Source: Pseudomonadota bacterium
Lineage (GTDB): Bacteria > Pseudomonadota > Alphaproteobacteria > Rhizobiales > Rhizobiaceae
Assembly: GCA_023422735.1 (NCBI GenBank)
Contig: JAFAGL010000126.1
Span: forward strand, 1 to 7,169
DNA: 7,169 bases
Direction of reading: 5' to 3'
Shown: one piece after another, positions 1 through 6,344 of the stretch
Numbering within the stretch: the first letter of the stretch is position 1
How the letters are laid out: each line of letters opens with the position of its first letter
Translations under genes and position numbers: made by a program
Notes under the pieces: generated by a model
What the model saw: only the letters and a program-made list of their open reading frames with translations
Told to the model about the DNA's origin: nothing
The model's database searches: none

Positions 1-303
1 GACCATTTGGGCGTAATGCCACAAAGCTGGAACGCGTGGGAATGCGATGGCAGTTTGCCGCGTGCCAATCGCGTCACGATGATGGCTGGTATCCTGGGGG
101 TCAGTCCCTCCTGGCTCTTGTCGGGCATCGGTCAAGGCCCTGTCGAACCAGGGCGTTCGGACGATAAAACCGTCCTGCTTGAAGACTTCCAGAAAACCTC
201 TCGAGAGATCGCGGTTCTCAATCAGCGCATGCAAGAAATTGTAGCCAAGCTATCCAACGGCACGACACATTCTGAAGATTCGCGGTCCGGTTCTCCCGCC
301 TGA
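1..303 (+). CDS. XRE-like helix-turn-helix regulator, C-terminal part
   Basis: This reading frame is open from the window edge, so the true start lies upstream and only about 100 residues are visible. The visible part begins with a pattern typical of the second half of an XRE/Cro-type helix-turn-helix: a Q-S-W-N-A-W-E stretch (recognition helix), then G-S-L-P-R-A-N and a short helix ending in L-G-V-S-P-S-W-L-L-S-G. That last motif (a helix followed by 'WLL.G') is common at the end of HTH_3 domains of small regulators. The remainder is hydrophilic, with a heptad-like stretch (roughly DFQKTSREIAVLNQRMQEIV) that could form a coiled coil for dimerisation, and a Ser/Gly-rich tail. A start at the TTG (7) or ATG (16) would leave half a DNA-binding domain, so I treat the gene as 5'-truncated by the window. 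It lies 34 nt upstream of the channel gene on the same strand and may be co-transcribed with it. The target genes cannot be inferred. Confidence 0.7.
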   Translation, partial: DHLGVMPQSWNAWECDGSLPRANRVTMMAGILGVSPSWLLSGIGQGPVEPGRSDDKTVLLEDFQKTSREIAVLNQRMQEIVAKLSNGTTHSEDSRSGSPA

Positions 304-325
304 CCGCAGCCTGACCATTGGAGTC

Positions 326-331
326 GAGGAG
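326..331 (+). promoter_or_regulatory. Shine-Dalgarno GAGGAG for the channel gene
   Basis: A GAGGAG stretch sits 6 nt before a TTG codon at 338. It supports this non-ATG start for the mechanosensitive channel gene, because no ATG at comparable spacing is present in frame. Confidence 0.7.
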
Positions 332-337
332 CTTCTC

Positions 338-1594
338 TTGACCGCAGATTTTCTGAACCAGCCAATTGTAGAAACGGTATTGGCGTTATGCGCCTTGCTC
401 CTCGCAGCACTATTTGCGAATTTCGTGGTCAAGGTGCTGCTTCTGCGGGTTTTGCATAGGCTGCTGGATTTCACCGCATTCGGACGTGATCCGGAGTTGC
501 GTCGTCAGGGCATGATCGAGCGTTTGGCCAATATTATGCCTGCGCTGGTGATCTCGACCGGTATTGCGCTGGTTCCGCACTTACCCCTCTTTTTGGTCAT
601 CATCGTCAAAAATGTCGCCAGCGCATTCATGATCCTGATGATCGCGATGGCCGTCAGCGCTGCACTGAACATTGCGGATAAGATCTACCATCGTCGCCCT
701 TCGGCCCGGTTAAAGCCGATCAAAGGTTATATTCAGGTCGTGAAGATCGCGGCGTATGTGATTGCCGCGCTATTCATGATCGCGACGCTAATCGATCGCT
801 CCCCACTTATCCTTTTGTCGGGGCTTGGTGCGATGGCTGCGGTTCTGATCTTGGTGTTCCAGGACACTTTGTTGTCCTTGGTGGCAGGTGTGCAGATTTC
901 GTCCACCGACATGGTTCGGGTGGGGGACTGGATCGAAATGCCAGGCCAGAACGCGGATGGCGACGTGCTGGAGATCGCCCTTCATACGGTAAAAATTCAG
1001 AACTTCGACAAGACGGTCACGACAGTTCCCATTCGCAAGCTTGTCACCGAGCCGTTCAAAAACTGGCGCAGCATGCAGGAATCGGGTGGTCGACGCATCA
1101 AACGAGCCATCAATCTGGACCAGAACAGCATCAGGTTGCTGAGCGATGAGGACCTCGAGAAACTGTCGGCATTCGGACATTTGACGACATATCTTGAGCA
1201 GAAACGCGCCGAGCTTGCCGAATGGAACAGGCAATTGGGTGACAGCGCGAGCGTTCCAGCTAACACACGGCGCTCCACAAATATCGGGACGTTTCGCGCT
1301 TATCTGGAAAATTACCTAAAGACCCATCCTGGGATCCACCAGGAGATGACGATCATGGTGCGTCAGCTGCCGCCCGGTGCCGAAGGTTTGCCAATGGAGA
1401 TCTACTGTTTCACCAACACAACGGCATGGGTTGCATATGAAGGTATCCAAGCAGATATTTTCGACCATGTCCTGGCTATCTTACCGGAATTCGATCTTCG
1501 GGTTTTCCAGAATCCAAGCGGTGCCGATTTTGCATCTCGGTTTGCCACCCAAGAATATCTTGAAGACAGACCCGTCACCGCATCAGTTTCATGA
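338..1594 (+). CDS. YbdG-type small-conductance mechanosensitive ion channel (MscS superfamily)
   Basis: Predicted inner-membrane channel that opens under membrane tension and helps release solutes on hypo-osmotic shock. The 418-residue length matches the YbdG/MscM branch (about 415 aa in E. coli) and not the shorter MscS. Hydrophobic segments lie at about residues 11-31, 66-90, 91-111 and 134-152. A Gly/Ala-rich pore helix follows at about 157-185 (S-G-L-G-A-M-A-A ... F-Q-D-T-L). The beta domain follows with the branch signature R-V-G-D-W-I-E-M-P at 194-202, then A-D-G-D-V, V-K-I-Q-N-F-D-K-T and F-K-N-W-R-S-M near 240-246. A Glu/Lys/Arg-rich insert (about 270-310) and an alpha/beta C-terminal domain complete the protein. 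The TTG start is chosen for its GAGGAG ribosome site. The stop abuts that of the convergent CoA-transferase gene. Family assignment is strong; the gating properties are inferred. Confidence 0.93.
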   Translation: MTADFLNQPIVETVLALCALLLAALFANFVVKVLLLRVLHRLLDFTAFGRDPELRRQGMIERLANIMPALVISTGIALVPHLPLFLVIIVKNVASAFMILMIAMAVSAALNIADKIYHRRPSARLKPIKGYIQVVKIAAYVIAALFMIATLIDRSPLILLSGLGAMAAVLILVFQDTLLSLVAGVQISSTDMVRVGDWIEMPGQNADGDVLEIALHTVKIQNFDKTVTTVPIRKLVTEPFKNWRSMQESGGRRIKRAINLDQNSIRLLSDEDLEKLSAFGHLTTYLEQKRAELAEWNRQLGDSASVPANTRRSTNIGTFRAYLENYLKTHPGIHQEMTIMVRQLPPGAEGLPMEIYCFTNTTAWVAYEGIQADIFDHVLAILPEFDLRVFQNPSGADFASRFATQEYLEDRPVTASVS

Positions 1595-2692
1595 AGTGGG
1601 AACTCGGCGATAAGACGTGATCTCTTCCAGGATCTCCTTGGCGTTGGCATTGCGGGCCGGGAGCGGGGCGGGAGACCAAGTTGCTGCATTCGAAAAACGC
1701 GGAGCGGGCGCCGCCTGCAATATCCCGTCAGCGTGACGCCAAGTCTGCCGCGCTTCATTCATCGGATGCGCCAGCGCTTCCTCAGGGTTGAGAACAGGTG
1801 CCACGCAGGCGTCTGTTCCCCAAAACAGTTCGGTCCATTCATCGCGCGTTTTGGAAGCAAAAATCGCTCGTAGCCGTCGGGTTAATTCTGGCCATAAGCT
1901 TCGTTCATATTGCTGTTGAAAGCTAGCATCAGATGCAAGGCCGAGCTTTTCGATAAACAGCTCGTAAAATTTAGGCTCAAGGCATTGGACGGACATATAG
2001 CCATCATCACTTGTGCGGTAACAATGCGACCAATGCGGAGCGTTCAAAAGCGTTTGTCTTCGGTCGTTTGGCCAGTTTCCACTTTGACGCAGAGCCATCA
2101 ATAAGTTCATCATATGCGCAGAGCCGTCATAGATTGAAGCATCCACAACTGTCCCTTGGCCCGTTTCGCGAGCTTTCATGACACCGGCAAGGAGGCCGAT
2201 TACGAGATATAGCGCACCACCTCCTACATCGCCGACCAATACGGGCGGTGGGAAAGGAACGGCGTCCGGCAGTCCGCTGTACCACGCAGCACCGGACATC
2301 GAGAGATAATTCACATCGTGTCCAGCCGTGTGGGACAAAGGGCTTTCTTGGCCCCAGCCCGTCATTCTACCGATCACAAGACGTGGATTAAAGGAATGAC
2401 AGACATCGGGACCGAGCCCTAACCGCTCAAGAACACCGGGCCGAAACCCTTCAATCATCGTATCTGCCGTTTTAAGTAGCTTGATGACGTTCTCGACATC
2501 CGACGGGTTCTTGAGGTCCAAGGCGATCGATCTTTTACCTCTATCGAGAAGTGATCGCTCCGGCATGCCCACGGCAGCCTCTCCTTTTCGGTGAACGACT
2601 ATGACATCGGCACCAAGATCGGCGAGCATCATGGAAGCGAAAGGCGCGGGGCCCAATCCTTCCAACTCGACCACACGCAGGCCACCAAGCAT
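1589..2692 (-). CDS. CaiB/BaiF family (family III) CoA-transferase, alpha-methylacyl-CoA racemase-like
   Basis: A 367-residue protein of the family III CoA-transferase fold, close in length to the roughly 360-aa alpha-methylacyl-CoA racemases. The N-terminus (L-R-V-V-E-L-E-G-L-G-P-A-P-F) followed by D-L-G-A-D-V is the typical CoA-binding Rossmann start. E-G-F-R-P-G-V near 81-87 is conserved. G-H-D-V-N-Y-L places a histidine at residue 125 and G-D-V-G-G-G an aspartate at 155; these match the His126/Asp156 acid-base pair of M. tuberculosis MCR, and Glu240 (L-E-P-K-F-Y) matches its Glu241. T-D-A-C-V-A-P-V near 293-300 is also typical. With both His and Asp present, epimerisation of 2-methylacyl-CoA thioesters (branched-chain or sterol side-chain breakdown) is more likely than CoA transfer, but family members are often misassigned and the substrate is unknown. 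A GGGGAGA ribosome site supports the ATG start. The enzyme should be cytoplasmic. It is transcribed divergently from clc and convergently with the channel gene. Confidence 0.92.
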   Translation of the reverse strand: MLGGLRVVELEGLGPAPFASMMLADLGADVIVVHRKGEAAVGMPERSLLDRGKRSIALDLKNPSDVENVIKLLKTADTMIEGFRPGVLERLGLGPDVCHSFNPRLVIGRMTGWGQESPLSHTAGHDVNYLSMSGAAWYSGLPDAVPFPPPVLVGDVGGGALYLVIGLLAGVMKARETGQGTVVDASIYDGSAHMMNLLMALRQSGNWPNDRRQTLLNAPHWSHCYRTSDDGYMSVQCLEPKFYELFIEKLGLASDASFQQQYERSLWPELTRRLRAIFASKTRDEWTELFWGTDACVAPVLNPEEALAHPMNEARQTWRHADGILQAAPAPRFSNAATWSPAPLPARNANAKEILEEITSYRRVPTS

Positions 2693-2701
2693 CGTTAGTT
2701 A

Positions 2702-2708
2702 TCTCCCC
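2702..2708 (-). promoter_or_regulatory. Shine-Dalgarno GGGGAGA for the CoA-transferase gene
   Basis: On the minus strand GGGGAGA precedes the ATG at 2692 with 9 nt between them, a strong ribosome site that fixes the start of the racemase-like gene. Confidence 0.7.
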
Positions 2709-2724
2709 ATTTGACTACCAGTAC

Positions 2725-2754
2725 ATTTTATCTCAGCGTTCGCGGAAGCTGAAA
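2725..2754 (-). promoter_or_regulatory. Candidate promoter with embedded 20-bp dyad (possible operator) upstream of the CoA-transferase gene
   Basis: On the minus strand a TAAAAT box (2725-2730, 5 of 6 matches to the -10 consensus) lies 18 nt downstream of a weak TTTCAG -35-like element (2749-2754). A 20-bp imperfect palindrome at 2733-2752 (minus strand TCAGCTTCCGCGAACGCTGA) pairs in 8 of 10 positions and fills most of the spacer, where a repressor would block polymerase. The dyad is directly visible. The promoter call is weak because the -35 match is poor, and no known regulator motif was recognised. Confidence 0.3.
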
Positions 2755-2840
2755 CGAATGAGAAAACAATCCGCAAATCCAGGGCTCGTGCGGTCCGAAA
2801 CTTGCATCCGGGTTCCAAGCATGAAATGTGATAACAACCC

Positions 2841-2867
2841 AGCCGAATGAGCAGCTCGTTAGCCGAA
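2841..2867 (+). promoter_or_regulatory. Direct repeats flanking a 15-bp dyad upstream of clc
   Basis: AGCCGAA occurs at 2841-2847 and again at 2861-2867, exactly 20 nt apart (about two helical turns). Between them, AATGAGC-A-GCTCGTT (2846-2860) is a dyad pairing in 6 of 7 positions. It ends about 20-30 nt before the clc start, where it could be an operator or a leader hairpin. No terminator-like U tract follows. The function is unknown and chance is possible with elements this short. Confidence 0.25.
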
Positions 2868-2889
2868 CGCGACTGCCCAGCGTCATAAG

Positions 2890-4242
2890 TTGAAGCATTG
2901 CATGGCCGCCGCACGTACCCGTTTCCGCGTTCTCCGACGCTCGCGAGCCCTTATAAAAGGCAGAGAGCAATGGCGGGGGCGAATGGTTTTTTGGCTCGGA
3001 GCATTGACCGTCGGCCTGGTTAGCACCGCCTTTGCCAAACTTGCGGATGAAGCGAGTGAACTCTTCAGCCACATCACTTCGGGCGGAACCGAGATCTGGT
3101 TGCTCATTGTAATTCCATTCGGATTTGTTTCATCCTCTTGGCTTGCGGACAGATATTTTTCGGGTTCTCAAGGCAGCGGCATTCCACAAGCAATGGCGGC
3201 GCGGGCGCTCGAAGGCGACCAACGACGCCTTTATCTCACCTTGAAGATTGCGGTTGGAAAATTCTTCCTCACACTTTGGAGCCTTCTTTTTGGTGCATCT
3301 GTCGGGCGCGAAGGGCCTACCGTTCAGATCGGCGCAGCGATCATGCTCGCAAGTGCGCGCTTTGGCCATCTGGCGCATACCAAAGGCTTGATCCTTGCTG
3401 GCTCGGCCGCGGGTATAGCCGCTGCCTTCAACACTCCGCTTGCAGGCATCGTCTTTGCGATCGAGGAGATGGCACGCAACTACCAAAGCCGCACGAATGG
3501 CATGGTTTTGTCGACTGTCGTGATCGCTGGCATTGCGGCAATCGCGATCTCGGGCAGCTACACTTATTTTGGCGCGGCGCGGGCTGTAAGCAACTTTCCA
3601 CACGATTGGATGCTTGTGATTCTTATCGGTATTGTGGGCGGTGTTTTGGGTGCCGCTTTCAGCCGCGCAGTGCTGTATTTTACGCGCCGCTTACGACGCT
3701 GGAAGACCGTTTCCGCCACTCGTAAGCTTCTGGTTGTTGCCGGTGGTGCGGGGCTCGCTGTTGCCGTGATCGGTTTGCTGAGCGGCGGAACTGTATTTGG
3801 CACCAGTTATGCTGAAGCGCGGCTAGCAGTCGAAGGCGAGCATTTGCCGGCGACCTTCTTTTTCGCCAAACTCTTGGCAACGCTTGCCTCGACCTTGTCC
3901 GGGATTCCGGGTGGCATATTCGCGCCCTCGCTTTCCGTTGGTGCCGGTTTAGGAAATTTCATTGGCGGATTGTTCGGGGCGTCGTTGGGTTTCGCTGCTG
4001 TGCTTGGCATGGCCGCCTATTTCGCAGGCGTGGTGCAATCGCCGATGACAGCTTTCGTGATCGTGATGGAAATGACAGCGACACAAGAGCACGCCTTGCC
4101 GATCATGGCTGCTGCGATGCTGGGCTTCGGAATATCGCGGTTTCTGTCTCCCGAACCGCTCTACCACGGACTGGCGCGACTATGGCTGGCGGATGCCCTG
4201 AAGCTGCGGCGTCGCGAGGCAACGGCAAAAGCCGATATTTGA
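2890..4242 (+). CDS. CLC-family voltage-gated chloride channel / Cl-/H+ antiporter
   Basis: A 450-residue polytopic inner-membrane protein with every CLC signature in order: G-S-G-I-P-Q at 95-100 (Ser96 is the central anion-binding serine), G-R-E-G-P at 139-143 (Glu141 is the external gating glutamate, Glu148 in E. coli ClC-ec1), I-E-E-M at 191-194 (Glu193 equals the internal proton glutamate Glu203), G-I-P-G-G-I-F-A-P at 338-346, and P-L-Y near 423-425 (Tyr425 equals Tyr445). With both glutamates and the tyrosine kept, coupled 2 Cl-/1 H+ exchange is more likely than a pure channel, perhaps for acid resistance; that role is inferred. There is no C-terminal CBS pair, so it is the short bacterial type. 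The start is uncertain: TTG at 2890 and ATG at 2902 both lack a strong ribosome site, and the Arg-rich N-terminus (residues 9-31) is compatible with either. It is probably transcribed alone, since the next gene faces it. Confidence 0.95.
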   Translation: MKHCMAAARTRFRVLRRSRALIKGREQWRGRMVFWLGALTVGLVSTAFAKLADEASELFSHITSGGTEIWLLIVIPFGFVSSSWLADRYFSGSQGSGIPQAMAARALEGDQRRLYLTLKIAVGKFFLTLWSLLFGASVGREGPTVQIGAAIMLASARFGHLAHTKGLILAGSAAGIAAAFNTPLAGIVFAIEEMARNYQSRTNGMVLSTVVIAGIAAIAISGSYTYFGAARAVSNFPHDWMLVILIGIVGGVLGAAFSRAVLYFTRRLRRWKTVSATRKLLVVAGGAGLAVAVIGLLSGGTVFGTSYAEARLAVEGEHLPATFFFAKLLATLASTLSGIPGGIFAPSLSVGAGLGNFIGGLFGASLGFAAVLGMAAYFAGVVQSPMTAFVIVMEMTATQEHALPIMAAAMLGFGISRFLSPEPLYHGLARLWLADALKLRRREATAKADI

Positions 4243-4480
4243 GTGGAGGTTCAAGAGTTTTGTTGAAACCGTCTTGGCGTGGAAGGCTTCTGACTCCAAG
4301 ACAAGGTTCCGGGTTAGATCAGTTTGATTGATTAAAAGCTTGGCTGCCAATTTTCCAACGGCGGGGGCAGTCTGGATCCCGAAGCCACCAAAACCTGCGG
4401 CCCAGAAGAAGCCGGGAATTTCCCGAATAACCGATGACCGGGATCCGGTCTGGTGCAAAGGTGCGCAAACCAGCCCAGAC
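4180..4480 (-). pseudogene. C-terminal fragment of a DAO-type FAD oxidoreductase (D-amino-acid/glycine oxidase or D-arginine dehydrogenase-like)
   Basis: Only about the last 100 residues of a DAO-superfamily flavoenzyme remain. In one minus-strand frame from 4480 the sequence reads W-A-G-L-R-T-F-A-P-D-R-I-P-V-I-G, the conserved substrate/FAD-side segment of this family. The match then continues in another frame from about 4425: E-I-P-G-F-F-W-A-A-G-F-G-G-F-G-I-Q-T-A-P, the C-terminal FAD-binding motif, then V-G-K-L-A-A-K-L-L. The frame change at about 4424-4432 corresponds to one extra base or loss of two. The 5' end is cut at 4480/4481, where istB sequence begins, so the FAD-binding N-terminus is missing. 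The second frame stays open to 4180, 63 nt into the opposite strand of clc; homology probably ends before that, near 4280. No function can remain. Assignment to a subfamily (DauA-like is my best guess) is uncertain. Confidence 0.8.
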
Positions 4481-4540
4481 GTGCATCTTCAGGCTGCGGA
4501 GCGTAATGACGATTGCTCCGCTGGCGAGATCATGACGCAT
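4481..4540 (-). pseudogene. istB: istB remnant (IS21 helper ATPase), first 20 codons
   Basis: From an ATG at 4540 the frame reads M-R-H-D-L-A-S-G-A-I-V-I then L-R-S-L-K-M-H, which I recognise as the N-terminus of IstB, the AAA+ transposition helper of IS21 elements (normally about 250 aa). It overlaps the end of istA by 11 nt, as expected for this family. After M-H the codons change to the W-A-G-L-R motif of a DAO oxidoreductase, so more than 90 percent of istB is gone, including the Walker motifs. By chance the fusion is in frame until 4319, where a shifted-frame stop ends it. Confidence 0.8.
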
Positions 4541-6064
4541 GGCGGCCCCCCACGAGATGGTTGCGCAGGTCATCATAACGCTCGACATTAGCTGTGGGCT
4601 CACGCCGCAATGTCAGCGCCTGCGGCGTGTCGAGCCCCGGGCTGCCTGTCGTCTTGCCGTCGACCAGTCTGTGCAACAGTTATAGAACATGGGTCTTGGT
4701 TGCTACTTCCTCGTCAAGAGCAAGCTCCACAGCCGTCAGCACAGCCTCCTGCTCATCGTGCTGCAGGACCAATGCGAGGATATCGACCATCTCGCGATCA
4801 CCACCGGGGTGAAGAAGCAACTGATCCTGTAGCTGCCTGAAGGCTGGCAGCAGTTCTGAGAACGACGCGCCATTGCGTAGCGCTCCGGGTTTACGCTGGA
4901 GGACAGCCAGATAATGGCGCCAATCATAGATCGTGCGTGGTGGGTGCTTATGTGTCCGTTCAATGAAGCGCGTGTGCTCACAAACGATCTGTCCCTCGGC
5001 GAGGATGACAAGCTACTCGGGATAAATCCGCAAACTGACGCGGCGATTGGCGAAGGATGCCGGCGCTGTAGCGATGCCGCTCGAAGTTGATCAGGCAGGT
5101 GGGTGAGACCCGTTTGCTCTGCCCGGCAAAACCATCGAACGCAACCGGCAAGGGCATGAGCGATGCCTGCTCGGCGGTCAAGACGTCAGCGATCGTGCCG
5201 GCAAGAGTGCCGTGCGGGATCTCGCTCCACAGTTCGAGGCACCGCTGTTCCAGCCATATGTTGAGCGTGGCAGGATCGGGAAAGTCCGGCATCGGTTGCC
5301 ACAGACGCGGTCGGGCGTCCTGGACATTCTTCTCGACCTGTCCCTTCTCCCACCCTGCTGCCGGATTACAGAACTCAGCTTCGTAGACGTAGTGGTTCGT
5401 CATGGCGAGGAAGCGCATGTTGATCTGCCGCCCCTTGCCACGGCCCACACGGTCGACCGCCGTCTTCATATTGTCATAGATGCCACTCCCGGGAACGCCT
5501 CCCAGGACACGGAAGCCATGCCAATGGGCGTCAAACAGCATCTCGTGGGTCTGAAGAAGATAGGCTTGGACCAGAAACGCCCGGCTGTGCGATAGCTTGA
5601 TGTGGGCAACCTGCAGCTTGGTGCGTTCACCACGAAGGACGGCGTAATCCCTCGCTCCAGCCGAACTGGAAAGCTTCGCCTGCTCGAAACGCCAGTGGGA
5701 CGAATATGCCCCGTCCGGTGGTCTGTTGTTCGTATTGCCGCTGGGCACGCCAGTCTCGAGCAAAGGCCGCGACCCTGCCGTAAGATCCAGTGAAGCCAAG
5801 GGCCACCAGATCGGCATGCAGTCGCTTCAGGTTTCGCCGCTGCTTGCGCGGCTTTCCAGCTTTGGTCTTCAGCCAGGCTGAAAGCTTCCCGGCAAAGGGA
5901 TCCAGTTTGCTGGGGTGCATAGACGTCGCGAATTTCGGCTCTATCGTCCCGAAAGCCAGATGTTTCGTCACCGTGTTGCGCGACAGGTCAGTGCGGCGCG
6001 AGATCTCGTGTATCGATAACTTCTCGCGCATGGCCATTCGCCCAATGACGTTTAATAGTCCCAT
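4530..6064 (-). pseudogene. istA: istA transposase pseudogene of an IS21-family element
   Basis: IstA is the DDE transposase of IS21 elements. The span (about 511 codons) is full length, but it reads only if frames are switched. The start is the ATG at 6064, with GGAG 8 nt upstream. The first segment (6064 to about 5650) has an N-terminal helix-turn-helix (L-S-I-H-E-I-S-R-R-T). The second (about 5648 to 5065) carries the middle of the RNase H-like core, including I-Y-D-N and the glutamate of G-Q-V-E-K. The third (about 5063 to 4530) is the C-terminal domain, ending G-G-R-H-A-S. Lesions: an extra base in the CCC run at 5649-5651; a second slip near 5061-5067; an in-frame TAG (5013-5015) and TAA (4680-4682); and glycine (5660-5662) in place of the expected first catalytic aspartate in Q-F-D-W. 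Several independent hits argue for real decay and against sequencing error. Many rhizobial and sphingomonad elements have very similar proteins. Confidence 0.9.
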
Positions 6065-6117
6065 GTGGATCACTCCATTTTCCCCGTTCTGCATGCCGCT
6101 TCGGGGAGTGGTGACAT

Positions 6118-6177
6118 GGCTCAGTTCTCAGTGAAAATTATGCGCCTAACCGGTTCAATTCTGGGTGGAAATCAACA
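6118..6177 (-). repeat. IS21 terminus with internal end-repeats
   Basis: The minus strand begins TGTTGATTTCCACCC at 6177, marking the element end by abrupt loss of ABC-transporter homology and the TG start. Two related 14-nt blocks on the plus strand, GGTTCAATTCTGGG (6152-6165) and GGCTCAGTTCTCAG (6118-6131), match at 10 of 14 positions and are 34 nt apart. IS21 ends usually carry such repeated transposase-binding sites. Further in, TCCCCG (6081-6086) and CGGGGA (6102-6107) could form a small hairpin in the istA leader. Confidence 0.6.
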
Positions 6178-6341
6178 GGGCCAAGAGACCCAGTCGATAG
6201 CAGCCGGTCGATGAACAGCGTCACCGCTACCGGAAAGGCGGCCTCCAGCAAGCCGGCCGCCACCGCGCTGCCGAAGTCCAGCGCAAACAGCCTCCGATGC
6301 GGCCGGTAATAGGCGGCGAAGCGCTTCAGAATCCCCACCAC
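6178..6341 (-). pseudogene. ABC transporter permease/ATP-binding protein, N-terminal fragment cut by the IS
   Basis: From a GTG start at 6341 about 54 codons remain (V-G-I-L-K-R-F-A-A-Y-Y-R-P-H-R-R ... F-P-V-A-V-T-L-F-I-D-R-L-L). This is the cytoplasmic N-terminus and first transmembrane helix (about residues 18-45) of a half-transporter with fused membrane and ATPase domains (ABC exporter type, normally about 580-600 aa). Homology stops at S-L-G-P, exactly where the IS terminus starts; the frame then reads IS sequence to a TAA at 6138-6140. The start lies 3 nt after the siderophore-interacting protein stop (TGA-GCC-GTG), so translation was coupled; a neighbouring GTG codon is an alternative start. 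The context suggests the intact gene moved a siderophore or ferric-siderophore across the inner membrane; that is inferred. No ATPase domain remains in the window. Confidence 0.78.
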
Positions 6342-6344
6342 GGC

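Larger units (their letters stand above)
4481..6177 (-). mobile_element. Truncated, decayed IS21-family insertion sequence
   Basis: About 1.7 kb remains of an element that would normally be about 2.5 kb. Reading on the minus strand it has the terminus at 6177 (begins TG, as IS21 ends do), a leader of about 110 bp, a full-length but broken istA, and the first 20 codons of istB in the overlapping arrangement typical of the family. At 4480/4481 istB stops abruptly and a FAD-oxidoreductase fragment begins, so the distal terminus is missing and no target-site duplication can be scored. The right-hand boundary falls inside an ABC transporter gene. The element cannot move by itself; the remaining terminus might still be recognised by a related transposase. 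Confidence 0.9.

Noticed and set aside
788..1234. 148-aa open frame opposite the mechanosensitive channel gene
   Set aside because: Antisense shadow of a well-conserved coding region, with no family resemblance.
3138..3725. 195-aa open frame on the plus strand inside clc
   Set aside because: It overlaps a clear CLC gene in another frame, has Cys/Arg/Ser-rich low-quality composition and no recognisable motif; it is a shadow frame.
4261..4275. TGTTGA... resembling the IS start TGTTGATTTCC, a possible second IS terminus
   Set aside because: Only the first six bases match; the internal repeats of the true terminus are absent and it lies on the far side of the oxidoreductase fragment from istB.
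4268..4307. Inverted repeat GTCTTGG/CCAAGAC (4271-4277 and 4296-4302), possible terminator after clc
   Set aside because: The loop is 18 nt, no U tract follows, and the stretch lies in or beside the tail of the oxidoreductase fragment on the other strand.
4594..4840. Two overlapping 72- and 76-aa plus-strand frames
   Set aside because: They lie opposite the C-terminal part of istA and show no motif or ribosome site.
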